Source: Hanleya hanleyi (taxonomy: Eukaryota; Mollusca; Polyplacophora; Lepidopleurida; Hanleyidae). Taken from it: a stretch of 64,000 nt of DNA. The position numbers and the translations under genes are program-made. Where the stretch lies: assembly GCA_036873755.1 (NCBI GenBank), contig JAVTVY010025105.1, positions 1-64,000 of the forward strand, in the 5' to 3' direction. The notes under the pieces were generated by a model. The model was given only the letters and a program-made list of their open reading frames with translations, was not told the origin of the DNA and searched no databases. This document shows, one piece after another, positions 11,774 to 23,781 of the stretch. How positions within the stretch are numbered: the first letter of the stretch is position 1; each line of letters begins with the position of its first letter.

Positions 11774-12605
11774 AGGAGTACTTACCTTATTTTATATATG
11801 TTCCTATTACAAAGGTTGGACTCTTAAAGAAATATAACCAACTATTTTACTTTCGTTGGGGGCGATACCCTATTAGTTTTATTACAATTTGTGAAGTCAT
11901 GTTTCCACTTTGAGGTCGACGTGGGCGCCGCCATATTGTTTGTGGGATGACGTGACTGATGACGTCAGCATTTAGGACGTCACGGCTAACGCTTGATCCA
12001 GGGACGTTCCAACTACGGCATTTGAATTACTCCGGGTTCGAGTTTTAATTCGAGGAAAAAACTGGCGAGGCAAATCTCATGGGGGGAATTCCTAAAAGGA
12101 AATTGGTTTAGGTTATCTTCGCCAACTGAACAATTTCTTCCCAAAGTTTCTCAGCTGGAACCTGCCCGATTCAATTCGGACAAAATTTGAAACTGAGCGG
12201 TAAACTAAAAGAGCGTCCTCTGAAATTGTCAAGTGATTTCAGTTGAACGACGATGCTAATTAAGTTCATAAACATTTTCATGGTTACACTTGAACTTCTA
12301 AAATCAACTAGAACGTCAGTGAATTTACTGGGTTGCTTCTCCTGCGAATTATTGGCATGACCAGCACGATCAACCTTAAATCTCCATGACGTTGTGACGT
12401 TTTTAGATGAGTATAAACTGACTTCCGCTAATCTAAAAACGTCACGCAATGGTGCAATGGCGGCGCCCAGTGCACGCCGTTGCGAGCAACAAATAGTCAA
12501 TATTTCCTTTATTTCGCATTCTATCAACATAAGTTTTGTATAATAAGGCTTAGAATATGATTGCTGATAAATATAGTCACACTCAAAAATAAGGTAAGTA
12601 CTCCT
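11774..12605. mobile_element. piggyBac-like non-autonomous element, TTAA target sites
   Basis: It is bounded by perfect 20-bp inverted repeats, AGGAGTACTTACCTTATTTT on the left and its complement on the right, each flanked by TTAA (11770-11773 and 12606-12609). TTAA duplication is the signature of piggyBac-type transposases. Inside there is further inverted similarity around 'GGCGCCGCCAT' and a perfect 15-bp stem (GTGACGTTTTTAGAT at 12394-12408 with its complement at 12431-12445). No transposase is encoded, so it depends on an element elsewhere. Confidence 0.8.
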
Positions 12606-12740
12606 TTAATGGCTATGAGAGAGAGAGAGAATTAAGGCTTAACGTCGCATTCAGCAATATTTCAGCTATATAGCGACGATCAAACAAAATTCTAAGTAAT
12701 CAATTCAAGAACTCGGTAAACTAGTGCTTAATGGCTATGA
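12606..12740 (-). mobile_element. Short SINE insertion with 13-bp target duplication
   Basis: TTAATGGCTATGA at 12606-12618 is repeated exactly at 12728-12740. Between them lie about 109 bp starting with a GA-rich run and containing CTTAACGTCGCATTCAGCAATATTTCAGC, the tail-end module also seen at 18.1 kb. Read on the minus strand this is a truncated SINE with its simple-repeat 3' tail next to the left duplication. It inserted at the edge of the piggyBac-like element, so it is younger than it. Confidence 0.7.
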
Positions 12741-13389
12741 TGAGCCTTTAGAGCTCGATATGTTGGGCAAACCACATATCTTCATGGTGATCTGATCCTA
12801 AGAGGTGATAAACACAATTGTGATATTCTTCTGAGTGCACACGACTGTTTTACTCTCAAAAACAATTAGAGTGAAAATTCAATATATTGGAATCCGCGAG
12901 AAATCTTTGGTTTAAACGATGCTTCATTGCATTTTTTTGCAAGTGGGAGCGCATTAAGACGAGCTTATAACTGCGCCTCGCACATTGAACTACATTAAAC
13001 AATACAATACACTTCGAGACTAAACATGAACGAACAATTATGATGCACGGCGAGAAGAGAAAACATAGATATAAGGGGAATATATAATCATAACAAAATC
13101 TTTCCGATTGCATGTATTCCATCTAATAGACTGGAAATTTCAATCTCAGATTGATTTGATTATCTTCAATTCAGATTGAATTTCAATCTAATTTTTTCAG
13201 AGTGTTAGTATATTTCTGTGTAGAATACACTAAATAATATTGCGAGACATCTTTACTATGGAGCTGAGCTGCTGTCAAATTTGAGCAAATGGGGCTACCG
13301 ATGTTTATATGAGAAAAAAAATAATGGGTGTTTTGGTGTTGCAGGAATTACTATCGGGATATGAAATTTCAACTTTCCCCCAGGTGGAT
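12741..13389. other. No gene seen
   Basis: No coding or repeat structure could be supported. A short self-complementary run around 13125-13190 (GGAAATTTCAATCT / GATTGAATTTCAATC) is noted. Confidence 0.45.
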
Positions 13390-13960
13390 CGACACAAAAA
13401 AAAAGCTAAAAAAAAACCCAAAACAATTACATTGTACCTGATCTTCTCACCTTTCACCTGTAGCTCCTGGAAATGGCACGGAGATATTCTTGAGTTAATA
13501 TATATATGACAGTGGTTTTAAAATCTGCAAGGCCACTCTCTCTGTGAAATTCAGTTGTTGAAGAAATGTATATACACATGAACATCTTTCAGAATCGGCA
13601 CAAAAAAAGATAATAAAAAAACAATCACATGATCTTTTCACCTTTTACCTGTAGCTGCTGGAAATGGCGCGAAGATATTCTTGAATTAATATATATATGT
13701 CAGTGGTTTTAAAATCTGCAAGGTCACTCTCTCTGTGAAATTCAGTTGTTGAAGAAATGTATATATACATGAACATCTTTCAGAATCGGCACAAAAAAAG
13801 CTGAAAAAAAACAAACAAAAAAAAACAATCACATGATCTTTTCACCTTTTACCTGTAGCTCCTGGAAATGGCACGGAGATATTCTTGAATTAATATATAT
13901 ATGTCAGTGGTTTCAAAATCTGCAAGGTCACTTTCTCTGTGAAAAATATAGTAGGTATCT
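13390..13960 (+). repeat. Tandem repeat, about 200-bp unit, nearly 3 copies
   Basis: The marker ATGGCACGGAGATATTCTTG recurs at about 13473, 13665 (ATGGCGCGAAG variant) and 13868, giving periods of about 192 and 203 bp. Length differences come from an A-rich run (CACAAAAAAAGC...) in each unit. The short open frames here are repeat artefacts. Confidence 0.85.
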
Positions 13961-14501
13961 TAAAATATTTGTATTCTGTGTGAAGTGGCTCTGTAATTAT
14001 GCACATTCCACAAGGAAATCTTGCAATTGTAGGGGCCGTGGCAAAAGTTACTATTACGGCCGTACGGATAATCAGTAAACACACAGACTCCTATTCGTCG
14101 ACAGTATAAATCTAGAACATTGAATATTCGGAAATATTCAGTCCTAGTATTTCATCTAATTTCTGCAATAAATTGAGTAATATGTTTTAAATCTTCCGAT
14201 ATTTATCCCAACAGGGAAGCCGCTTCTATATTTCATTAATGACACTCGGTTGTAAATTTCACATTCTTTAGAAACTGGAAACAAATAACTTCTCCCGCAA
14301 TCACGTGCTGGTCTGTGACCCATTAATTTGTTTACAGTGGGCGGAGTTCCGGGGATCCCGTGTTTTCATTGGCTGTGTTTTTGTAGTAAACAAGCAATGG
14401 CGCGAAAGACTTCGGCATTAGATTCTGGTTGTCTAACCACAGGCGCCGGCCCTAATAATGTTAATTTCAGTGAAATAAAAGCGAAATGTCAATATATGAA
14501 A

Positions 14502-14502
<1 letters not shown>

Positions 14503-14535
<33 letters not shown>

Positions 14536-14551
14536 ACGTACAACAACAACA
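14503..14551. repeat. (GTT)11 microsatellite with an inverted CAA partner
   Basis: An uninterrupted GTT run (14503-14535) is followed by ACGTACAACAACAACAC, so the locus can fold as a hairpin. (GTT)n runs also occur at about 10241, 15916, 17377 and 57472, a recurrent feature of this region. Confidence 0.85.
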
Positions 14552-14939
14552 CGGCATATACAGACACGACACGAAATATGATATTCACTAATTTCTCTTT
14601 ATTCAACCAAATTTACATAATTAGTGCAGCTGCCTGTGGTCTAACATTGAATTCGGTGCTATATCATATGGACTACGAGTATCATTTTTTTCAAGTTAGG
14701 TTCATCTACGAATAATACTCTCAATCAGCACATTCGGTTCATGCTACAATAAAACCTATCGCCATCGGGGCACGTTTTCGCACCTCTTTATTGCGACTGG
14801 TTTGAAAGTTTCTCCAGGACCGAAGCCGGGCGAAGGAGGCCTAAAATCATAAAATAATTCAGATTCAGACACATATCTCGTGTTTGACTGAAAGATTATT
14901 GAGAAATATTATAAAGAACACACAGTTTGCAGATGGAAT

Positions 14940-15180
14940 TACGAATTAACGACAATGATAAATTGTACGCATTCTTTGCGCATCGTGCGAAGTGGCAGTC
15001 TATAAATGCCCGCATGATCTCCGAGGGAACTCCGCACGTTATTCGCATCGTGCGGAGATCGTTTGCGCATCGTGCGGAGATCGCTTGCGCATCGTGCGGA
15101 TATCGTTTCCGCATCGTCTGCGCATCGTCTCTGCATCTATAGTGCTCATTTTATTGGCGTACTGTAGCTGTAAAATATCA
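14940..15180 (-). repeat. CGCATCGTGCG array with conserved flank (copy B)
   Basis: Degenerate units of about 22 bp (GCGCATCGTGCGGAGATCGT) run from about 15044 to 15133. The downstream border TTATTGGCGTACTGTAGCTG matches the complement of the flank at 10.37 kb. Relative to that shared flank the array lies in the opposite orientation from copy A, so either the array inverted or it arose independently from a near-palindromic seed. Confidence 0.6.
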
Positions 15181-15210
15181 GATCAGCATCGTTTGCTGTA
15201 ACAATTTGGC

Positions 15211-16251
15211 ATGTGCGCCGGAACGATCCTGTCAGAGGGAATCCCAGTTCAGGGATTTCCTCACAATAATGATGACGTCAGCAGTAATGCGAACATGGCG
15301 TTCGGCGATAATGGAAGCGTGCTGGTCGAGCAGGAGACTGACCAGCCATGCAGGACAATTGTCATTGCCAGTTTGACGAATAAAAGTGTTTTTTTCAGCT
15401 TTGAAATAGCGTGAACTTCCCTGCTCAAAAACAGTGAAAAACTGCTGCGACTGATTAAATTTTCCAGTATAAAATGGCACCGGACAAAACGACCAGGTCC
15501 AAGTGATTTGTGCCCGTCAAAGCTTCATTCGGTGTCGGACATTGTCCGTGACCGGCCCGTTATTTCCAGGCTTGGGTTGATACCCTGATATGTGACAAAC
15601 ACAAAGTGAAAATCACTGGCGGATTGCTACAGGTCAACCCAGGGTCATTGCATTGTAGTGCACGTACATGTACACATTTACATATATTTCGTGAGTGGCA
15701 GCATAGTCTGGTCGACACCGCCAGACAAAAATAAGGAAATTCCTTTACTTGTCCCACAAAATTTTATACTGTATTGGTTTTTACAGTCAGAGATCTGACT
15801 CACCATCAAAATTCGAGAGCCACAGACATAAACAAGAAATACAATGCCATTAAAGTTAAAATGACCTCAAATAAACTGACTTGAATGTGTGACTCAATGT
15901 AAGTGATCGACCGCATTGTTGTTGTTGTTCAGGTCTCAATACAGGCAGATCGGCAATGTATTTTTTTACATCTCTGAGGAAATGATCCATTTTCATTTTC
16001 TTAAATTTCATACCGCTGGATTCTACTTTGCCTGATGTGCTGTCTTGGGAAAAATTATATGTCATTTTAATTTTGAACGAATCTGAATCTAATTCATCTG
16101 CTAAATGATATCCAATTTGCTGTTGTTTTTGTTTATCTGTTAATCCACTCTTAACTCAATGGGTATTTTTCACTGGTGCTGGGTTGAACCGGTCGCCAGC
16201 TCGTCATTTGCGACCGTAAATCCGTTTTGGTGACTGCAGAATTACATACTA
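15211..16251. other. No recognised gene
   Basis: Open frames at 15211-15414 (+) and 15232-15480 (-) overlap on opposite strands and match nothing I recognise. No repeat structure was resolved. Confidence 0.4.
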
Positions 16252-17176
16252 CGGTAAGTTCCCTAAGTATTCGTGACCGGAAGTGAATATCGCAGTCGTG
16301 AAAAACTGACCACTTCCGAATACTTTGTGCAGGTCAGTTCAGGAAAACGGACGTTTTCGTAAATTTAGAGTCCCCATAATATTGACGAAGCTTCTCGACT
16401 TTGGGGCACACTGCGAATAGGCAGGTTAGCGTGACGAGAAGAGCGGCATGTTATGCCCGTTTCACGAGTGTAGGAACGGGCTGCCATACCGTCCGGACGG
16501 CCCAATTGGTAACAGTTCGTTTGGTTACGTTGGTAACAGTTCGTTTGGTTACTAGTCCCCAACTTCTAAAATGTTTATCAATAAAAAAACTGATTATCCG
16601 TACAACATTACATTGTTTGCTAATTGGAATGTTTTATCCACTGCTTTGTTGTGTTATCAATCGTGAACGCGTAACCCCCATATGTTCCCCAAAGTAATAA
16701 TTGAACCAAGCCTTTGTGTCTACTAATAGACTGTACATCTCCGCTTTATAGGAGATTGTTCATAACCGGGTTGGTATTTCATAATATCCCACGCCTCTTG
16801 TCTAATTTGAACGCTCGAATAAGAACGTTCTTTTTCTGACGCTCCTTTTTCTCACGGGATAGTGTTCATTTTCCGACTGATTCTTTCTGAACGAGTACGG
16901 GTTCATTTTCTGACGCATTCTTTCAGTTTGAACGTGAAAACTTTTGACACGCTCTCGAACTCGTTGATGCGGATGTTTTTCCCATCCCACAATTACATAA
17001 GCCCACAATATTATCAATCTCGCAACCACATAAATGGGGGACTTTCGAATAGTTAGGACCGCGGTTTTTCACGAATGGGCCGTTTTCGATTACTTAGGGA
17101 ACAGTGTCACGTGACCTGGCGAAAAATGCCCGTTTTCGAATTTACTTAGGGTCGCGAATACTTAGGGAACTTACCG
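16252..17176. mobile_element. pogo/mariner-type non-autonomous element, TA target site
   Basis: Terminal inverted repeats read CGGTAAGTTCCCTAAGTATT inward from each end, the match continuing through about 27 bp. Both ends abut TA (16250-16251 and 17177-17178), the target duplication of the Tc1/mariner/pogo group. The interior has no transposase. The terminal motif resembles that of the smaller elements at 23.55 and 45.08 kb (CGGTAATTCCCCTAATAATTC type). Confidence 0.8.
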
Positions 17177-18097
17177 TACTCGCCATTTGGCCCCTGAAAC
17201 TTTTTGAACAAGTCTGCATATTTTTAGTCGAAGTCCAAATGTGAACCATTTTCACTACCAAAATATTGCTTAGAAGAATTTCCACGTACAGATTAGAGAG
17301 ACATACAACTATCGAGGTCCAGTGATTTACTCACAAGCGTGTCAGTGGTCTCGTTTCATTCCGAAAGTAAAGGCATGTTGTTGTTGTTGCAATCTACACA
17401 CGTGCCTCACGGTGGAGTTTTTGTGATGTTTTCACCGTTACTGTGGCCATAACATGCTCTTGTATATTACTTCAGATCCTTTGCTTTATACTGGTGTCAG
17501 TTTTATTCATTTCTGGTCAACAACTTTTCAAATGCCAGTCTCCAAATCATCGTTTGCAAACGTCCGAGGTTTCCATTTTCACATTCGTGTACTTTCCGTC
17601 TGAAGACCACGTGCTAGCATTCCATTCCTTCATACAGACTGGCGCCAGTCGGGAACCACTGCAGAGAGCATTCGAGGCTTCCAAAAAATAAACGAGCAGA
17701 GGTTTCCGAGATTTAGTTTGCGTATTACGTCATCAAAACATGAAGACCGTCGCTGTCTGAAAAGCAGCAAGCTGAAAGGATATCTCGGAGTGATATCTGA
17801 TTACAGATCAGCTATTTGACTTGAATTTTCTTGATATAGAATAAATCTCTCTGAATGAACATATTCTACCCCTGTTATATTGACCAGCTATGCAACTCTC
17901 GCGGACAAATTCACGACTTACGCGATTTAACGATGACAACAACAACATGGCTGTTTGAAGAAGAAAACTAGAGCCTTAGGCACTGAAACGGGGCTATTTA
18001 AATGTAAAATAGGCTGTTGGAATAATTCCACTAACTCTTTGATGTTCCATCTCATGGTGAAGAGCCATACTTGTAGTCTCACACATTCCTCTCAACA

Positions 18098-18175
18098 AGG
18101 AGTGAGTGAGTGAGTGAATAGAATTTAACGTCGCTTTCAACAATATTTCAGCTATATCACGACGAAACAACTAAG
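18098..18175 (-). repeat. SINE 3' module with GTGAG tail
   Basis: GTGAGTGAGTGAGTGAATAG followed by AATTTAACGTCGCTTTCAAC and CAATATTTCAGCTATATCACG is the tail module of a dispersed SINE, oriented on the minus strand. It is related to the insertion at 12.6 kb and to the start of the SINE tails at 11.6 and 42.1 kb. The head is missing or unrecognised. Confidence 0.65.
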
Positions 18176-18355
18176 CACCACCCAGCCCAGTTGTGTTCCT
18201 GCTACTTCAAAGAAGAAATCTTTGAAGCAGCATGGAACCAGACATCCTCCATCCACCCTATAAAACACTGAAGACAGCGCACAAGACGCAGACAAGACGC
18301 TTACATGGTGCAATAAAGACAAGTGATATTACAGTGATAGACACCACATTATCAA

Positions 18356-18398
18356 GTTCCTGTTGCTTCTCAGCAAAGTGCATTGAAGCAACAGGAAC
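18356..18398. repeat. Perfect 14-bp stem hairpin
   Basis: GTTCCTGTTGCTTC (18356-18369) is exactly complementary to GAAGCAACAGGAAC (18385-18398), with a 15-nt loop. No T-run follows. It may be a small foldback remnant. Confidence 0.6.
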
Positions 18399-18639
18399 CT
18401 GTGCCCACCGGACACCCACCAACCACCCGCTCTCAACAAGGATCTCTAGTGCATTAGTGTAATTGTACACATATATATATTAAAAAAAAAAACGCTGGGA
18501 CAGACATTTATTATGAAACCAACCTGATGAAATGATAAAATAATGTCTTCACTGCATGTTACCAATATTTGTAAAAATGTTCACTTTTTCCAGATAATCG
18601 AAAGCATATCCTTCAGCAGTAAATAACAATACAAAGCTG

Positions 18640-19330
18640 CGCATCTGAAAATCCCTCGGCTCTGGGTACATTCATAATGTATTCATTAAAGATGGCCACC
18701 AAGGTTTCCGCCCAATCAGAGAAACCAGAACTGTCATTTGTCGTAAGTCTCTTGATGCATCGATGATGTATACCAAATTTTACATCGAGCACTTGAACGG
18801 TATCAGAGAACGAGATCATTAATGATTTTGCATAAATTAAAGATGGCCGCCCATCCTTCTCTCCACTCAGAGGAACTGATGTGGCTATTCACAAGTCTCT
18901 TGATACATCGATGCTGTATACCAAGTTTGGTATAGAACACTTAAATGATAGAGATATATATCATTAAAGTTTTTGCATAAATTAAAGATGGCCGCCAAGG
19001 TTTTCAGTCAATCAGGTCCCGATTTAAAGTATCTGTATGCATCGATGATGTATACCAACTTTCATATAAAATAATTGAATGGTAACAGAGATATGTATCA
19101 TTATCGATTTTGCATAAATTAAAGATGGCCTCCAGGATTTCCAGCTAATCAGAAAAGCCGGTTTGGTAATTCATTGAAAGTTGCTTGATGTATCGATGAT
19201 GTATACTAACTTTCGTATTGAACAGTTGAATGGTTTCCGAGATATGGATCATTATCCATTTTGCATAAAATTAAAGATGGCCGCCAAGGTTTCCACCCAA
19301 TCAGGTCCCAATTCAATAGGCTTCTGGTCC
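18640..19330 (+). repeat. Tandem repeat, about 145-bp unit, 5 diverged copies
   Basis: The marker TTAAAGATGGCC recurs at about 18688, 18839, 18986, 19122 and 19274. Each unit also has CATCGATGATGTATAC and AGAGATATRTATCATTA. Open frames across it are by-products of the repeat. The array runs directly into the GACGGACGTAC...CCGAGGGGTAAAAA sequence at 19397-19473. Confidence 0.85.
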
Positions 19331-19396
19331 TTGACTAGGCAATTAAGCATATCAAATTTGGAATTCTTCAGTGGAACCGTTTTCCGTCTATCTCGC

Positions 19397-19473
19397 TCAC
19401 GTACTGACGTACAAACAGACGGACGTACAAGACGACAATACCCCATGACCAAAATTGGCCGAGGGGTAAAAAT
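19397..19473 (+). repeat. Dispersed repeat ending in GGCCGAGGGGTAAAAA
   Basis: GACGTACAAACAGACGGACG, then CAATACCCC and TTGGCCGAGGGGTAAAAA. A second copy lies at about 25231-25299. These may be the conserved end of a dispersed element whose body is the 145-bp unit here. Confidence 0.6.
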
Positions 19474-20519
19474 GAGTATTGAGATACAATGTAAAATCCT
19501 CATGGTTAGATGGACTGGAGCTATGCTGGGATGCATCCTCTCATGGCATCATATTGTTTCATGTACCTCCTCCCTAGTATATTACAGTTCTATTTGGTTA
19601 TCTCCCCTGTCACCTTACAACTTCAAAACTGTGATATGCAGAGCTCTTTCTGTAGATCAGGGGGAAATGCTTGCAACATTCCATGAATATTTCAGAAGTA
19701 GAATGGAAAGAAAACATTTCTGAATACAGGAAAATTATTACGTAAATGATTTGACCACCACTGGATTTTAGAAACTTACTATAAAAAGATAATGCAGAGG
19801 GTCTTGAGGGGTAAGCTTAAATGGCGAAAATTCCAAACTGTAACTCAACACACATATTTCATGAAAATGTAAATGAATACAGGCAAAGTGAAATATCCCA
19901 TTGTTTTCTACAATGAATTACACTTATACTGGTATTATTTAATACTAAATTACTGCCCAAACACGCTTTCTAATGAGAATGAGTTAGTCCCACAAAATCA
20001 CTCAACATGCGCCTCTCAAAATCTGTGGTTTAGCAGACGACATATTTTGAGCACGAAAGTAGTGCCACTGGAAAATGAACAAAAACACGCATAAAATTAG
20101 ATGGAAATGTAACTTAAACATATCAGACCTGCAACTATACGCGAACATTAAAAACACAGGAACCTGGACACTCTAAAGAAGGAAGTTTCAGGCCTCTTTC
20201 TTGTCGTGTAAGAACTCTATCTTTTGCTGTGTTAGCAAGACACAGAGCTGGTGCTCAATTTTTTCTGACTACAAGACAGGACCATTAGTCCCTACAGGCC
20301 TACATCGCCCCGTGAAAAAACATTTATGTTGCCAGATGGCCAATAAAAACTTTAGGGTCGGCAGGTTTTGGATGGGGTGGGCGGGTTACGCCCAACACAC
20401 ATATTTTTAAGGATGGCCCTATGCAATGTAATCTGATCTAAGCTTACACACTTCTAGTTGATTTGCTTCTGGTACTACGCGCTTTGGGGATTGTGGGGTA
20501 AGTCTGTGCAAAATAAATC

Positions 20520-20592
20520 TGTATTAGTCTGTCCTATAACAAGACATGTCAAGATCTGTATTAGTCTGTCCTATAACAAGACATGTCAAGAT
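20520..20592 (+). repeat. 37-bp perfect tandem duplication
   Basis: A 37-bp segment containing GTATTAGTCTGTCCTATAAC and AAGACATGTCAAGATCT is repeated once, head to tail, without differences, so the duplication is recent. Confidence 0.85.
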
Positions 20593-20942
20593 CTTTGGAC
20601 ACCACAACACATATCAGTGTTACTGAGATCTTCTGATTGCAATATCAGGGTACATGTACATGACAAAGTTCTATCTTTGAACAGCATTGCAATGTCATGT
20701 ATGTTGCAATTTGGACACCATTCTAAGCTGACAGGATTATCAGTACAGTCAAAGAGACAATTAACCTGAATACCAGCAGTAAGTGAATGTCCAGGGAGAG
20801 ATGAAGCAGATAGATCAGTTGTAGGATGAACATAGATGACCTTTATCTGTACCTCATCACCAAGGTGTGATATTAACACCTGCATTACAGCTTGGTCAGA
20901 TCTTGTGTACAGACTGGTACAGGAATGGTCTCCTAAATGCAA
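20586..20942 (-). CDS. Uncharacterised open frame, possible exon
   Basis: A 119-codon frame is open on the strand of the smoothelin-like exons about 1.3 kb downstream of the last one. The conceptual product is Cys-rich near its C-terminus (e.g. EWCPNCNIHDIA) and I recognise no domain. A candidate acceptor (TTGCATTTAG) lies at its upstream edge; no convincing donor was found. It does not carry the smoothelin-repeat continuation expected after exon DEELRRL, so it is probably not the next exon of that gene. It may be chance, or a fragment of another gene. Confidence 0.2.
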   Translation of the reverse strand: MHLGDHSCTSLYTRSDQAVMQVLISHLGDEVQIKVIYVHPTTDLSASSLPGHSLTAGIQVNCLFDCTDNPVSLEWCPNCNIHDIAMLFKDRTLSCTCTLILQSEDLSNTDMCCGVQRS

Positions 20943-21862
20943 TCAGGACATCTTCCCTTAACCATTAACATTTTACACACATGGATAGAAAATGTGGTAC
21001 TGACATTGGGATGTGTAGTTAATCTAGAGTTAAGATGGTTCAGACATTGGTTAAATCTATATACATGTATGTACATGTAAGTAAAGAAGCTGAATGTATC
21101 ACTGGATGGCATTTTGAAAAGGTTTTTCGAAATTTCAGCCGAGCACCCAAAATGTTGATACGATCACCGAGATGTATGGCATGATGAAATGCTATAATCT
21201 TCTAGACAGTCCATTGGATTATATAAAATGCAAACATCAACAAACGGGAGGCTTTTGCACAATGCATGTAGGAGTTCTATGATAAACAGGGAGTACCACT
21301 TCTGTCAGTTGAATTGCTTTAAATAACTGCTCAAAAATCTACGAACAGGAAGTGGCAATAATAGAATCTGATCCTGTAATTGGTACGGTACTACTGGTAT
21401 AGTTCAAGTTCTCCATTGCATGTTTGACTCATTCATGTTATTCTTTAGTCCCTAAATTGAAAATGATTTCATTGAGAACTGGATTCAGTGACATGTACCC
21501 AAATATGTATGGAAGATTAATTTCAATCCTATGAACACTATTACAACGTAGAGTCGATAAATACCATGATCATTAACAACTTATGAGTGGAACTCGAAGA
21601 GTAGCTCAGCATGACAACATTTGATAAGCTGGGAAAGTCAAACCACTCCACAGATTCACAACCTGCATAATTTGAAAATCTGAAAATGTGCAACGCTGTC
21701 TAATTGGGGTTAAATATATTCAACTACCATTAGTCATGTGGAATTCTCCTTTAGGAGCAAAAGTAAACCTGTTATACTATTGCAATTTCAAACTTTGCAA
21801 GTGATATAGTTGCAATGATTTCATTCCTTAGATACAAACAGATATCAGTATGGAGTCCGGGG
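20943..21862. other. No gene seen
   Basis: Non-coding, AT-rich. I searched the minus strand for the next smoothelin-domain exon (a DFEERR-like block) and did not find it here. Confidence 0.5.
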
Positions 21863-22030
21863 CATAGCCAGGACTTGAGGGGCGGTTTGCTTTTGACTCA
21901 AAAGGGCTCATTAGGGGGTTCACTGTATGAAAAAAAGGGCACATAGGGACGTTCGCCTCCATCTTTAAAAGGCAATTGTATGGCGCCCGACCCCAGGCAA
22001 TGGGCCTGGGAATCCAGGTTATATTCTTGG
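21863..22030. mobile_element. Probable hAT-type element fragment
   Basis: GGGGCATAGCCAGGACTTGA, followed by a G-rich segment, resembles the outer end of hAT-type non-autonomous elements (CAGGGGCRTAGCCAGGA class). A matching opposite end was not identified, so this is called only as a fragment. Confidence 0.35.
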
Positions 22031-22200
22031 AAATATTCCGTACATCAGCCTCGCTTAAAATCAGTCCTGTTATTAACCCCTGTCGGGCCTAATGTAATTT
22101 TCAGTTTACAAGACCTGCTCTAATAAAGAGGATTGAACCAAAATGCCAAAAATGTCACTAGTATGAGAGGTGACAAATTCAATCAATCAGTTACACTTAC

Positions 22201-22436
22201 CAGCCTTCTCAGCTCTTCATCAGTCTCAATAAGTGAATAATCAGGAGAGGTGGTGACATCAATAACATCTCTGGGAGTGGATGTTAATACAGGTGATATA
22301 TCCTCCAGTATACCTGCAGTACTGCTCATCACACATGCTAGATGGCTGGATGTAATACTCCCCCGATCTCTCTCTCCAACTGTCTCATTTGTTATGGGTT
22401 CAATCTGAAAACTGCACTTTTCCTTACGTCCCAAAG
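22201..22436 (-). CDS. Smoothelin-like gene, exon 3 of those visible
   Basis: This internal exon is on the minus strand. The acceptor TTTTCCAG lies just above 22436 and the donor GTAAGT just below 22201. Taking the phase-1 base from the upstream exon, it reads ALGRKEKCSFQ... and ends ...SLIETDEELRRL in phase 0. The terminal ETDEELRRL has the look of the start of a further smoothelin-type repeat (EELRRLL...DFEERR in relatives), whose continuation would be on the next exon; I could not find that exon in the window. The middle is Ser/Thr-rich and probably disordered. Confidence 0.65.
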
Positions 22437-23548
22437 CTGGAAAACAAGAAAAGAATCACAAATTATTCACGAGGTACAATCTACTTTTCCACAAAACATG
22501 TTGATGATTTGACGATTTATATCAGGGAGAAAAGTCTGCATGTGTTTGCATTCTGATTCTTTGTACGTCCAGGTGAACTATCAATGAGATTGTCAACACC
22601 AGACTACAACATCTATATGTGAGAGAGAACAGCACATGTACATTTAGGTTGTGACATTTCATGCGAGGACACAATGGCACTGTCAGTTCATCTTTTATGT
22701 AAGAACACATACAAGTGTGATTAGATCCTACTTTTGACAATTCTTCTTCTCATACTTATTGACTTCATATCTTGACTTCTCACATGTGCATACAATATTA
22801 TAGCCAGACAAAGTCTAAGGAACACCAATTAAATTGAATACAATCGAGAAAAGAGAGGACTGTGGTGTACATATAGCATCATTCACTGCTCCATCTGTGT
22901 CTGTGTCAATGATATATTGAAGACTGTGTCACATGTGTATGTAACTTATTAAGAGAGCAAATATTACACATTGTGGACAAGGCCAGGAAGGAAAGGTTGA
23001 CAGCCCATAGCTCCATACGTCATAATCCTATTCCTCTCAATAATCCTGACTTTTGCCCCTGACTCAAAGTCATACCAAATCAAACACATTGAAAACTCAG
23101 AAAGTCTCAGGTAAATGCAATAATTGGGGAAAAGTAAGATTTTAAGTCACATTTGCCAGCCATAACTGTAAAATACTTGCTATAAAACTGTACAATAAAA
23201 GATGTCTTTGATGTGAAAATTCCAGAAGTAACGGGTGAACACAGGTACATTTAGTAAGGCACATAAGACCTGACCTATACAATGGACTGGTTACGACCTG
23301 TTCAACAGTTCCTTTGACCAGTAACACATCAAAGAGGGTCCCTGGATTAGATGAATCCATTATCACCTCACCACTGGAAGGTCACTATAGGGCCTACATA
23401 TACTCCCTAGACTGAACTCAGACTGACAATACTGTCACACAGAACAACATGGGTATATATACATGTGTAATAAACTTCAATATCCTCACCTCATTTCCCA
23501 CTCTGCTCTTGTGTATGTTGAATATTAGGATGGATGATAAAATGTATA

Positions 23549-23781
23549 CAGTAAATCCCACAATAATTCAATCACAGGAAGTAAAAAGTCACACAGGTTG
23601 ATCAAATTTAATAGAACAGAAAGTTGACAAAATTGTCCAATATCAAGCATATAATCCAAAAGTTCTATGTTATTTTAAAGACTGTAGATAGTGATCAAAT
23701 TTAGTAGAATGACTACAAAATTATGTCCTCAAAATTGGGGGTGGGGGGGGGGGGGAGATGATTGAATTATTAGGTGATTTA
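23549..23781. mobile_element. pogo-type MITE in the smoothelin-like intron, diverged
   Basis: The left end, after TA, is CAGTAAATCCCACAATAATTC, then AATCACAGGAAG, matching the MITE at 45.08 kb. The right end is worn: GATTGAATTATTAGGTGATT. A poly(G) run lies just inside it. It sits in the intron between exons at 24.0 and 22.4 kb. Confidence 0.6.
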
